From Phytophthora quininea (lineage: Eukaryota > Oomycota > Peronosporomycetes > Peronosporales > Peronosporaceae), in the NCBI GenBank assembly GCA_011947345.1, contig JAAVTG010000618.1, positions 177,510-241,509 on the forward strand: a DNA stretch of 64,000 nt. Reading direction: 5' to 3'. Below, one piece after another: positions 1 through 9,757 of this stretch. How positions within the stretch are numbered: the first letter of the stretch is position 1; each line of letters opens with the position of its first letter. The translations under genes were made by a program, and so were the position numbers. The notes under the pieces are model-generated. The model made no database searches. It was not told the origin of the DNA and saw only the letters and a list, made by a program, of their open reading frames with translations.

Positions 1-1803
1 AGGGTGCGCCGGAGGTGCTCGAGCCCATATTCAGTAAGAAGCCGCCATACTACAACCGAGTTTACCGACACTACGCCTCGAAGGGGTGCCGCGTGTTAGC
101 ATTAGGCTTTCGTGTGCTACCCGGTCAGTCCTCCACTGATGAACTGCGAAAGAAGCCACGCCGCGAGCTGGAAAACGGACTGATATTTGCAGGTTTCCTT
201 GTTCTCGACTGCCCATTAAAAGACGATACGAAGCGAACTATTCGAGAGCTCATGGTTTCGAAGCACAAGGTCACTATGGTCACGGGTGACAACCCGCTCA
301 CTGCTTGCGATGTAGCTCGTCAGGTCGGAATTAACGCCGGATATTCGAAGCAGCCATTGGTATTGACGGCAAGCTCAGATAAAAAGACGGTGGAGTGGAA
401 ATCCATAGATGACGGGTCGCCTGAGGCAGAAGATGAGACGATTCCTTTTAACCCCGATGACGTGCAGAAGATGCAGGTTCAGTATGATCTCTGCGTCACT
501 GGTGAGGCTATGAGCACGCTCTACAAGCAACAGGAAGACCAGTGTAAAGACAACGCAGCTGCCTTGGAAGGATTTCTTAGTATCCTCGACAAGATTTGTC
601 TTCACACCACCGTATTTGCGCGTACATCGCCACAACAGAAGGAGCACCTCCTCATGGCGATTAATCGCTGTGGCAAGACGACTGCGATGTGTGGAGATGG
701 CACCAACGACGTGGGCGCCTTAAAGCAAGCCCACATTGGAATTTCCATTGTGAACTCACCCAGCTCCGACAGTACACCGCACGTGGTGGCCTCTGCAAAA
801 GGAGGCAACAGTGCTGCAGACCAAGAGGGGCTACGCCATCGTCGAAAGTCGGGGCTTCAAGGGCACTCGATGGAAGACTTGCAGTCTAGGTACGGCACTG
901 AGGACGCTCAAGTCGTGCGTTTGGGAGACGCTTCCATTGCGTCGCCCTTCACATCCAAAAGTTCGAGTATTCGTGTGCTTAAGAAGCTCATCCGCCAAGG
1001 TCGGTGTACGCTCGTCACGACCATTCAGATGTACAAAATCCTAGGCATCAACTGCTTGGTCACGGCGTACTATTTGAGCTCGCTGTTCATCCACGGCGTG
1101 AAGAATGGCGACCAGCAGCTTACGATTTCTGGGGTACGTCTCCTAATTGTTTTAGCTGGTGACGGGGTTAACCTTCTGTGTGCTGCGGTATCTGTGTAGC
1201 TGTCAATTGCAATGTTCTTCCTGTTTCTTTCACGCGCAAAGCCTGCTCGCAAACTTTCGCACCAACGTCCGCCGTCTGGCGTGTTCTGCTTGTCGGTGAT
1301 GGTGTCCATCTTTGGACAGTTTGTCATCCACTTGGCATTTTTGGCGGCAGCGCTTCGTGTGGCTCAGCCATTCATCGAGCCTGGCGACCCAGCGATGCAT
1401 CCCGATGGACAGTTTACTCCGAACGTGGTCAACAGCATCATGTTCCTGATGTCATCGATCATGCAGGTGAACACTTTCGTGGCCAATTACCGGGGACAGC
1501 CTTTCATGGAAGGGTTCTGGGAGAACAAGATGGTGTATCGCAGCGCGCTCGTCAACTATGCCATCTTGGCGGTTGTTATTGCCGAAGTGTTCACGCCGAT
1601 CAACGCCATGCTGGAGTTGGTGGCGATGCCCAACCAAGAGGTACGCGTGCAAAAAGAATGTTCATGTAGGTATGTAGGTGGGACTAATGTTTCCTTGTGT
1701 CTTGCAGACCCAACTGATCGTCGCTGCGTTAATGGCGGGAGACACGATCGTGACACTGGCGTTCGAGCAAGCCATTCAAATGACTGGCTTCAGGTCGTCC
1801 TAG
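1..1803 (+). CDS. SPF1: P5A-type P-type ATPase (Spf1/ATP13A1 family), 3' part
   Basis: This is the C-terminal part of a P5A ATPase. The family sits in the ER membrane and dislocates mis-inserted transmembrane helices. The gene enters from the left edge, in frame from base 3 with the family's GAPEVLE stretch. The hinge motif GDGTNDVGALK is at about 692-724. It is followed by a variable loop and then by LGDASIASPFTSK and QGRCTLVTTIQMYKI, both characteristic of P5A pumps. Two GT-AG introns fit: 1134-1199 (66 nt, removes an in-frame TAG) and 1641-1707 (67 nt). The joined exons restore the membrane helices with SRAKP and FMEGFWENK, and the stop is TAG at 1801-1803. The phosphorylation site lies outside the window. 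No frameshift is needed, unlike most other genes here. Confidence 0.93.
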
Positions 1804-2143
1804 TTGCAGCGACTTTAGATTACCGCGATCTTCCTACGTTTTGATTAGTTGACATTTCAACTCATGTCAGCACATGACGGCAAGCACAAAACCAACGATT
1901 CAGCACCCTGATTTCGTTAACCGTGAAAATCGTTTGTTTGTCTTGTGCTTGCAAAAAGCGCTGGGATCTCAACCAAAAGGCTCAAACCATAATCTTACGT
2001 TTAGCACAACACAGATATAAATCGGTGTACAGATGGCTAATTCGCACTCGCTGTCTGTACATTTCGACACTTCAGAAAACAAGACAGCTCGTATCGGTCT
2101 GTGCCAATGTACGCCGCTGAATTTCGGTAGCGCACAAATGTGT
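1804..2143. other. Intergenic stretch
   Basis: This lies between the ATPase stop and the hAT target duplication. No open frame resembles a known protein, and I see no RNA gene or repeat. Confidence 0.6.
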
Positions 2144-2151
2144 TTCTCAAC
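2144..2151. repeat. Left 8-bp target-site duplication of the hAT element
   Basis: The sequence TTCTCAAC is repeated exactly at 9750-9757, immediately outside the two inverted-repeat ends. Eight bases is the hAT duplication length. Confidence 0.95.
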
Positions 2152-2164
2152 TAGAGTTGGGTAA
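2152..2164 (+). repeat. Left terminal inverted repeat (hAT)
   Basis: TAGAGTTGGGTAA matches the reverse complement of 9737-9749 at all 13 positions. hAT ends commonly carry an AGNGTTGGG-like core. Confidence 0.93.
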
Positions 2165-2170
2165 CAAATA

Positions 2171-2285
2171 ATCCAATCGATTTATCTATCGGATCTGATC
2201 CGATCACAGTCGTTTCTAGTCGGATTGTGTTTGAATCGGGTCAAAAATCGATCCGATCCGATCCAAACCGATCCGATCGGATTGG
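2171..2285. repeat. Left subterminal repeat cluster
   Basis: Several overlapping copies of ATCCGATC/GATCGGAT on both strands lie just inside the left end. Short subterminal repeats like these are the usual transposase-binding sites of hAT elements. The role here is inference. Confidence 0.75.
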
Positions 2286-2453
2286 AGGGCGATAGAAAGC
2301 TATTGGGTAAAACATAGCAAAATTTCTACCAGTTAAAATGTCTCCGGGGCCGCTAGAGGACTCGATCTCGATGATATTCTGTCTTGAGCGATACCCCTAT
2401 CGTACAACGCGGGGAGCATCTGCTGCTACCTGTTGGCCGACTAGAAGACGACG

Positions 2454-4317
2454 GTGAGCCCCGTGGTGCCGACGGCTGTGCACGCCGCCCACAAGAACTA
2501 CACGACCCACGTGCTGCCGATCCTGTTCGACGGCCTGGACCGCTCCAAGAAGTGGCAGATGAAGAAGGGTGCGCTGGACCTGATCGTCGAGTGCCCGAAC
2601 CATGCCTGCCGGACATCGTCCCTCAGGTAACGGACTGCATGTGGGACACCTGCAAGGAGATCAAGGAGGCCGCCAAGGAGACGATGACCAAGGTTTGCAA
2701 CGTGGTGGGCAACCAGGACATTGAGTCCTGCATCCCGGCGCTGGTGAGCTGCCTGGCGAACCCGACGGAGGTGCCCGAGTGCACGCACAAGCTGGCGTCG
2801 ACGACGTTCGTCAAGACGGTGGAAGCGCCCGCCCTTGCCATCATGGAGCCGCTGCTGCAGCGCGCGCTGAAGGAGGGCAAGACGGCCGTGAAGCGCCAGG
2901 CCGCCGTCATCATCGACAACATGTGCAAGCTGATGGACGACCCGGCCGAGGCGCAGCTGTTCATCCCGAAGCTGCTGCCGGGCCTGAAGAAGGTGATCGA
3001 GACCCAGGCCGACCTGGAGTGCTGTGAGATCGCCACTCGCGCCCACGAGACGCTGTTCGTGACTGGTGGTTCCATGGAGGTGTCGGAGGACGAGCTGAAG
3101 GTGGACTACGCCAACGTCCACAAGGTGGTGGTGGAGTCGATCGCGGCCGCCCCCGCCGCCGTGAGGGCTGGCATCGACTCGTTCGCGGTGGACTTCGTGA
3201 CCCGCGTCTGCTTCTTCCTGGTGGCTGCTCGCAACTTTAACAAGACGATCTTCGAGAAGCAGATGACGGCTACTTCAAGGCGGTCATGAAGGCGGACGAC
3301 ATCAAGCCGCTGGTCAACGAGATCCGCGACCGGTGCTTCAAGGAGAACAAGAGCATCTTCATCGAGGACGTGGACTGCGACGAGGGCATCCCGTGCCTGT
3401 GCATCTGCGAGTTCTTGCTCGCCTACGGTGGTATGACCTGCTCAACAACGCCCGTCTCCGCCTGAAGCGCGGCCACCGCTACGGTTTGTGCGGCCCTAAC
3501 GGTTGCGGTAAGTCTACGCTAATGCGCGCCATCGCGAACGGCCAGCTTGACGGCTTCCCTGCGAAGGACGAGCTGAAGGCAGTGTTCGTGGAGCACAACG
3601 TGCAGGAGTCGGAGGTCGAGCTGTCGGTAGTGGACTTCATCCTTGCGGATGAGGACCTGAAGGTGACCCCGCGCCAGGAGGTCATGAACTCGCTGTCGAG
3701 CGTCGGCTTCACGCCGGAGATGCAGGCCCAGGCCGTGGCCACGCTGTCGGGTGGTTGCAAGATGAAACTGGAGCTACCTTCACTATGCTACAGAAGGCCG
3801 ACATCCTGCTGCTTGATGAGCCGACGAACCACTTGGACGTGAAAAACGTTGCGTGGCTGGAGAACTACCTGTTGAACTGCCGAACGTGACGAGCATCATG
3901 GTGTCGCACGACTCTGGTTTCCTGGACACGGTGTGCACGAACATCATTCACTACGAGACGCGCAAGCTGAAGATCTACAAGGGCAACCTGTCGAAGTTCG
4001 TGGAGGTGAAGCCGGAGGCCAAGGCGTACTACGAGCTGGACGCTGCGACGTTCAAGTTCACGTTCCCAGAGCCGAGTTTCCTTGCCGACATCAAGAACGA
4101 GGGTACGCCCATCGTTCGTCTGACGAACTGCTTGTACAAGTACCCTAGCACGGACAAGCCGTCGATCAGCAACATCTCTGTGACGTGCGCTATGACGAGC
4201 CGTATCGCCGTGCTCGGCCCGAACGGTGCCAGTAAGTCTACGATGATCAAGATGCTGACGGGCGAAGATCGCCGACGGCCGCGAAAACGGCACATCTGCT
4301 ACTGGACCAATGACTAG
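2454..4317 (+). pseudogene. Decayed eEF3 (translation elongation factor 3) fragment inside the hAT
   Basis: eEF3 is an ABC-type ATPase that helps release tRNA from the ribosomal E site. The fragment covers HEAT-repeat sequence (2454-3280), the first ABC domain with intact Walker A GPNGCGKST (about 3492-3518), and a signature altered to LSGGCKMKL where W is usual. It continues with the Walker B/D-loop [11 protein letters not shown] in another frame (about 3807-3839) and the start of the second ABC domain. The second Walker A reads GPNGASKST (normally GAGKST), and the frame stops about 25 codons later at 4317. Frame changes are needed near 2605, 3275, 3425, 3770 and 3880. No introns are seen. 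The N-terminus, most of the second ABC domain and the tail are absent, so it cannot encode a working factor. The sequence is more GC-rich than its surroundings, as expected for a captured host gene. Confidence 0.9.
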
Positions 4318-4394
4318 CTAAACAGCATCATAATGAAGTGAACCGCTGCTAGTAATTGAAAAAATGAATGATGGAAGGAGCTTCTGCTTCTGTA

Positions 4395-6440
4395 TTACCA
4401 GCGAAGGTCGACAGGATCAGCATGGACATCACCGGAGGTTGCATTGAATCCAAGAAATGCTTGCAACTCCAACATGGCTGAGATGGCATCGTCCTTAAGT
4501 CGAGCGCGTCGTTTGGTGATTGTAGTTCCTGATGCAGAAAATGCTTGTTCGCTAGGCACTGAGGTTGCCATTACAGCAAGATAATCTCGTGCCATCATCT
4601 GTACACGCGGGAACGACGACGCTTCATCTCTCATCCATCGGCATACGTTTCTGCTTGGTGTTTTCATGGCCATAGTCGTGTCTTTATGGTCAAGCCACCT
4701 ACTTAACTCACTTGCGAAAGATTCACCAATATCGCGTTCAGGCGTAACCAAGCCGAGGTGTTCATCCATAAGTGAGCCCAAAGCTTCCTCGTCTTCGACT
4801 TCTTCTTCTTGTTCTTGCGTTTGCATCATCGCTCTAGCGCTTGCTTCTCTTCTCTCGTGCTCATACCGATACTGGGATTCGAACTCTGCTTCGACGATAC
4901 GTTTCGCGTCGGCGATTTCAATGCCAATCTTGACTAGGTGGGACTTAACCCGTGGATCAAGGACGGCAGCAATCTGTGCCTCTCTAGTCTTGACGTGCGG
5001 TATGTACTCGTCAAGCTTCTGTTTGAAGGCGCGCGCAAAGTCTTTCGTATACCAAGAGGCAGCAGTATCTTTCGTCTTGGCCGCGTGTTTCGAGACGAGG
5101 TCAAAAACCAATAACGCGACGCCAAAGGTGGGGTAGTTTTTGCCAGACATCATTGTAGTTGCAGCCTTAATTGGTCTGAGGAACCTTGCGAGCTCCGCCA
5201 AGTACCCCCATGTTGCCTCTGGTATCGACTCAGCGAGCCGATCGCTTGGCCCAATGATGAATTCTTTGTAGCCTTCGTGTTTCCCCGAATTCTGCGTTGA
5301 AGCTCTTGAATTGCCTCCTTTAAAGAGCGTGCTGAAGCTAGCATCGTTAGCGTGCTGTTCCATCGCGTCACACAGTCTAGTGCTGGTGCTACAAACGCTA
5401 CATCTATAGATGTGCACACTTTTGTAGCGCCTCTAGAAGTGACGGCGAGTCCGATATCTTCTTCAGGATGTCACGGATTATACCCACGCCGTCGTCCATT
5501 ATTGGACATTGTTTGAGACCTTCTTTGACTGCCAGTTGAAACACATGAGCCAGGCAGCGCACTTGAACGACCTTTAAAGGATGCGTAGGGGTCTGTCCAG
5601 GCCCTGATGGCGGATCAGAAATCCTCAAACCTTCATTGCTAGCAACTTCGCCTTCCAGTTCCTTGTTAATTGCGGTAACCATTGTGCCATTGTTGCTAGC
5701 GTTGTCCGTTGTGATTGTCCACAATTTTGTAACGAGGGACTGATCCATCGCACGGACGGTGTCGAGCAGGTGCTGCGCGAGCCTATTGCCGGAGTGAGGG
5801 TATTCCACTCTCGTAAAGCCGACCATAACAGATCGGATATTCCAGTCGTCGTCAATAAAATGCATGGTGATAACCATGTACCCTTTGTTAGCCGCCGAAG
5901 TCCACATATCGGTGGTAAGTGCAGCACGGCAGTTTGCAACTCCTTGCAGTAATTCACGTCTCACGAGTGCCTTCTCACACGCCCAACGCTCCATAATCTT
6001 TTTACGCACAGTCTTGCGCGTCGGTGGCGTGTAGTCCGGATTGAGTGACTCGCAGAAGGAGCGAAACTCATCCTTCTCAACCAAGTTTAGTGGGAGTGAA
6101 GATTTCACGATTAAAGCTACCAACTCAGCATCGACAGCATCCTTGTCCAAAGTTCGCTGCTTCACGAAGCGCTCGAAGCCAAAGTCCAGTAAGTCAGGCT
6201 GTCGGGATTTCTTATTGACGCCGCCATAAACTTCTGGGTGCTTCTGTCTGAGATGGCGACGAAATGTAGAGTGCGCGCAAGTACTCCAGTGAGGCCCTGA
6301 GTCAGCAGAACAGAGTAGACAGGCATATGATCCCTTGTTGTTTTCGTGGATATATGTCCAGACGTCAGATCTTTTTGTGTTTGCGATCCCTGCGAGGTGC
6401 TAGAAGACATGTTTGTGCTTGAGTTCTCTTGCTCCTCCAT
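4395..6440 (-). pseudogene. hAT transposase with BED zinc finger, frame-broken
   Basis: This is the transposase of the surrounding element. A plausible start is at 6440 (MEEQENSS). A BED zinc finger follows in a neighbouring frame (about 6220-6365, CLLCSAD then HLRQKH). Next comes the hAT core, with TDMWTSAANKGY and TTDNASNNGTM in 5404-6165 and CVTRWNSTLTML near 5350. The C-terminal dimerisation domain has YLAVMATSVPSEQAFSASG near 4510-4570. Joining these needs a one-base change in an A-run near 6370, another near 5410, and at least one near 5280-5340. The order and spacing are otherwise complete for a roughly 680-residue hAT transposase. It lies antisense to the eEF3 fragment. Confidence 0.9.
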
Positions 6441-6555
6441 GTTGTGAAGTGATAGCTCCAGGAGAGGTAGAGAGAGGGGGGTGAACGGCTTCGCACTAGC
6501 TCGCAAATGCGAAAATGATTTTGATCGCCGCCAGCGGGAATATGAAGCCCGAGTC

Positions 6556-6589
6556 TGATCGGATCGGATCGGATCGGATCCGATTGGAT
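6556..6589. repeat. Internal GATCGGATC cluster
   Basis: Four or five head-to-tail GGATC-based copies sit about 115 bp upstream of the transposase start. The motif matches the clusters at both ends of the element, so this may mark an earlier end of the element before the right-hand passenger was acquired. Confidence 0.65.
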
Positions 6590-6820
6590 GCGCCGTATTT
6601 CATCTCGTCGCTGGGCTCCGTTAAACGTATGAAAGGCCAAACGACAGACAACTCGCTGACGCCGATCAAAAGTGTGCTCTGCTTCCTCCTTTCACCACCA
6701 ATAACGTCGTATCAGCGGCCAGTAGACGTCACCGCACCACGAATGTTACGATTCCATCTCTCAAACCACCTTACGACTGCACAAGCCGTACCACCAGCGC
6801 TGCCGGTCACCTTTCCAGAC

Positions 6821-6970
6821 GCCGCGCACGTTCACGTTGCCGCACCCACACTCTCTCTAGTGCTGCCACCGGCCTATGTCCACTACCCCGCCGCCGGCAC
6901 TTCGACGGACACCACTCACCAGGCTCACCACGCCATCCGGGCCGGATGACACAGACACGGAGCCTCCGCG
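6821..6970. repeat. Internal direct repeat, copy A
   Basis: About 150 bp closely matching 8718-8873, including the shared block CTCTCTCTAGTGCTGCCACC. After it the sequence jumps to a match with about 9152-9185, as if two parts of the repeat gene were fused. Confidence 0.7.
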
Positions 6971-9288
6971 TGCAGTCGCGTGTGCACCGACACAGAGCCA
7001 CCGCTGTCTGCAGCCACGGGTCCAGTCCTGCCGGCGGACCCTTCTCCACTCGTCAGAGATAGCGAAGCCCAGTCGCCAGCCGAGCTCAAACCAGCAGCCA
7101 CCGTCACGGTGCCGCCCGTTGCACTAGCACCTCCACTCAAACCGGTCACACCGCCGGACCCAGACGCGCCGGAGCTGCTGCCTCCAGACACGCTCACAGA
7201 CCCGCCAGAGTCGCCAGCGTCGCCACCGCCGACGCGCAACGGTCCACTGGGTCCTCTCATCGATGAGCCAGACGTGATCGAGACCAAGCCAGACGAACCG
7301 TCATCCGTCGGACCGCTCGACAGCGACACGGACCCACTGACGGCGCTGCCTGTGCCGGCGTGAGAACGCACTACCACCGTGCCGCTCTCGGTCGATACGC
7401 CCTCGCCGCTGACGATCGTCACATTGCCACCGGTCGACGCGTTGGACGCGCCGCCAACCACAGAAATGCCAGAGCCTTCTCCGCTTCCAGACGAACCCCT
7501 GGATACGTCGATGGACCCAGCACGAGTCTCGCCGGACCCGCTCGCGATTCCGACAGACCCACTCGAGACACTACTAGCACTCGTGCTCACAGCGACATCG
7601 CCACTCGATCCACCCGACACCACGCCGGTCGACACGATCACGTTGCCACTAGTCGAGGCGCCGACGCCGCTGGTCACAGACACAGACCCACCGGCACTCG
7701 CATCAGACGACCCGGCCTCAACCGACACATCGCCTCCGTCGCCTAGCGCGTTCGGAGACCCCACGATCTTCACTTTCTGTGCAGGAGACGAGCTCCTCAC
7801 AGCGCCGCCGCGCAGCTCCACATCGCTGCCAACCGCGACGCTGTCGCCTTGGATGATGCGCAGGCCACCGCCGGAGCCGCTACGGACGGCCACACTGCTT
7901 CCGGCAACACCACTCCCGGAAGCACCACTAGCGATTGTCACGTCACCTCCGGAGCCGTCCGTCGACGACCCGCCAGACACACTGACCGAGCCTCCCAAGC
8001 CGCTTGACTAAGATAATCCGCCGCTCACCTTAACGGAGCCGGCATCTCCCGTCAACGTGTTGCCACCGGCCACTGTGATGGTGCCTCCATCCCCAGCACC
8101 ACCACTAGACCCGCCGACCACATCCAGCGCGCCGCCGTTCGAGCTGGCGCTAGACCCGCTCGCCACACTCACAGCGCCGGACGCGCCAGCCACAGTTTCC
8201 CCAGACACCAACGACACCGCGCCAGAAACCGACGCGCCACTCGATGCAGCGCTACCAACAGACACAGCGCCGCTCGAGACGCCGCCGCTCGAGACGCCGC
8301 CGCTCACCACGGACACGACACCTCCCGTCGACGAGCTGCTAGAGCCTCCCGACACCGACACGTTGCCGGCCGTTCCGCCTGCAGAGCCAGACGCCACAGA
8401 CACATTTCCACTGAAGCTCGACGAAGAAGGCCCCGACGACACACTCACGTCGCCCGAAGCCGCGTCCGCGGACTCACCGCTACTGACCGACACGGCGCCG
8501 CTCGGACTATCCCCCGTCAAACTCACACCGGTCGCAACACGCACGGAACCACTTCCGAGCAAACCGGCGCTAGAAGAGATAGCCACACGGCCGCCCACAC
8601 CAGCGCCACTCATGCCGCCGTCGAGAGAAACACCTCCCCGATGGTCGGGCCAGACGAACCCACGCCGCCAGACAGAGAGACGCCGCCAGCTTCGCCCGAG
8701 GATCCACTCAAAGGCCCGCCGCGCACGTTCCGTTGCCGCCACCCACACTCTCTCTAGTGCTGCCACCGGCAGCTATGTCCACTACCCCGCCGCCAGCACT
8801 GCGACGAACACCACTCACCAGGCTCACCACGCCATCCGGGCCGGATGACATGAAGCCTCCGCGTGCATTCGCGCGGCCGGTTGAGCCGCCGCGGATGCAC
8901 GATGTCGAAAGACCGCTCGCGACGAGTATGTCGCCGCTTGAAGCGCTGGAGCTGTCCCCAGACACCACCGACAGTGTCCCTGACGCGCCGTACACCGCGC
9001 TGCCCTTGCAAACACTGATGTTGCCACTAGCGCCTGACCTTGCCGCAGCCCCGCTCCCAATATCGATAAAACCACTGGCAGCGTCTGCGGCACTCGAGCC
9101 ACTCTGCAACGTCACAGAGCCGCCCACAGAATCACCGCCACTGTGGCCACCATGCACCGACACAGAGCCGCCGCTGTCTGCAGCGCTGGAGCCGCCGACC
9201 ACAGCCACGGACCCAGACGTGCTGCTTGCAGAGCCACCGCTTCCCATCGTCACACTGCCAGACGCGCCGTTGACCGACGCACCAGGCT
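6925..9288 (-). pseudogene. Gly/Ser/Val repeat-protein fragment (beta-solenoid-like), captured in the hAT
   Basis: On the minus strand, about 2.3 kb encodes a degenerate repeat of roughly 15-20 residues of the type GGSVSVSGGSSS / GNVTIASG. Alternating short V-x-V strands and Gly/Ser turns suggest a parallel beta-helix or beta-solenoid, probably a surface or secreted adhesive protein (inference). The reading frame enters after a TAG at about 9289 without a start codon or signal peptide. It changes frame near 8710-8766, has one in-frame TAG near 8008, and ends at 6925. N- and C-terminal domains are missing. I do not recognise a named family. The complementary strand shows long Pro/Thr-rich open frames only as a by-product of the composition. 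Confidence 0.7.
8718..8873. repeat. Internal direct repeat, copy B
   Basis: Partner of 6821-6970 in the same orientation, about 1.9 kb away within the captured repeat-protein fragment. It sits where the minus-strand frame breaks. Confidence 0.7.
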
Positions 9289-9621
9289 AATTCGCATCCG
9301 CAGCAGACGTGCCCGCGCGACGCTAGCGTCACACCAGACTCCACATCACCCGCGTTCGGGCCACCTGAAGTGCCTCCCCCTCCCTCTCACTCGAGCGACG
9401 CTTGCTGCCGGGTCCATCGACACTGCCTGCCCAGTGGGCAGAAACTTTGTCGAAGGTCCGAGTCAGATGACTAGAACCTTTTGTTTTGAATGCGGAAGCT
9501 CGTTTAAAATTATATTAGAAATAGAAGGATGAACTCGCTGTCGTTGTAGTTCACACCTGTTATCCTTCGTATTCAAATGCAACACTGGATCTGTTTCTGC
9601 AGGATCAGTTAGATTTTTATA

Positions 9622-9736
9622 TCGAGTCGATCCGATCGAATCGGATCCGATCGGATTCAATCGATAAAAATCGATAATCGGTATGGACCAATCGAATCGG
9701 TCAGAAGGTACAGATCGATCAATCCGATCTGGTCGA
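9622..9736. repeat. Right subterminal repeat cluster
   Basis: Mixed-orientation TCCGATCGAATCGG motifs fill the last 115 bp before the right terminal repeat, mirroring the left cluster. Confidence 0.75.
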
Positions 9737-9749
9737 TTACCCAACTCTA
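9737..9749 (-). repeat. Right terminal inverted repeat (hAT)
   Basis: Reads TTACCCAACTCTA on the plus strand, the perfect complement of the left end. Confidence 0.93.
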
Positions 9750-9757
9750 TTCTCAAC
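9750..9757. repeat. Right 8-bp target-site duplication of the hAT element
   Basis: Exact second copy of TTCTCAAC abutting the right end. With no mismatch it implies a fairly recent insertion or chance preservation. Confidence 0.95.

Larger units (their letters stand above)
2152..9749. mobile_element. 7.6-kb hAT transposon carrying two captured gene fragments
   Basis: Both ends carry the perfect 13-bp inverted repeat TAGAGTTGGGTAA (2152-2164, and its complement at 9737-9749). They are flanked by the perfect 8-bp duplication TTCTCAAC (2144-2151 and 9750-9757), which is the hAT signature. Inside, from left to right, are subterminal GATCCGATCGGAT-type repeats, an eEF3 fragment (plus strand), a BED-zinc-finger hAT transposase with frame breaks (minus), a second repeat cluster, a Gly/Ser/Val repeat-protein fragment (minus), and the right subterminal repeats. 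The intact termini and duplication show that the whole 7,598 bp moved as one unit. The transposase looks inactive, so mobilisation would have needed a helper in trans or preceded the damage. Confidence 0.93.

Noticed and set aside
2384..3289. eEF3 segment as a functional gene
   Set aside because: Frame breaks, missing ends and altered ATPase motifs rule out a working factor.
6980..8848. Long Pro/Thr/Asp-rich frames on the plus strand of the hAT
   Set aside because: They are the complement of the Gly/Ser/Val repeats, and composition alone keeps both strands open.
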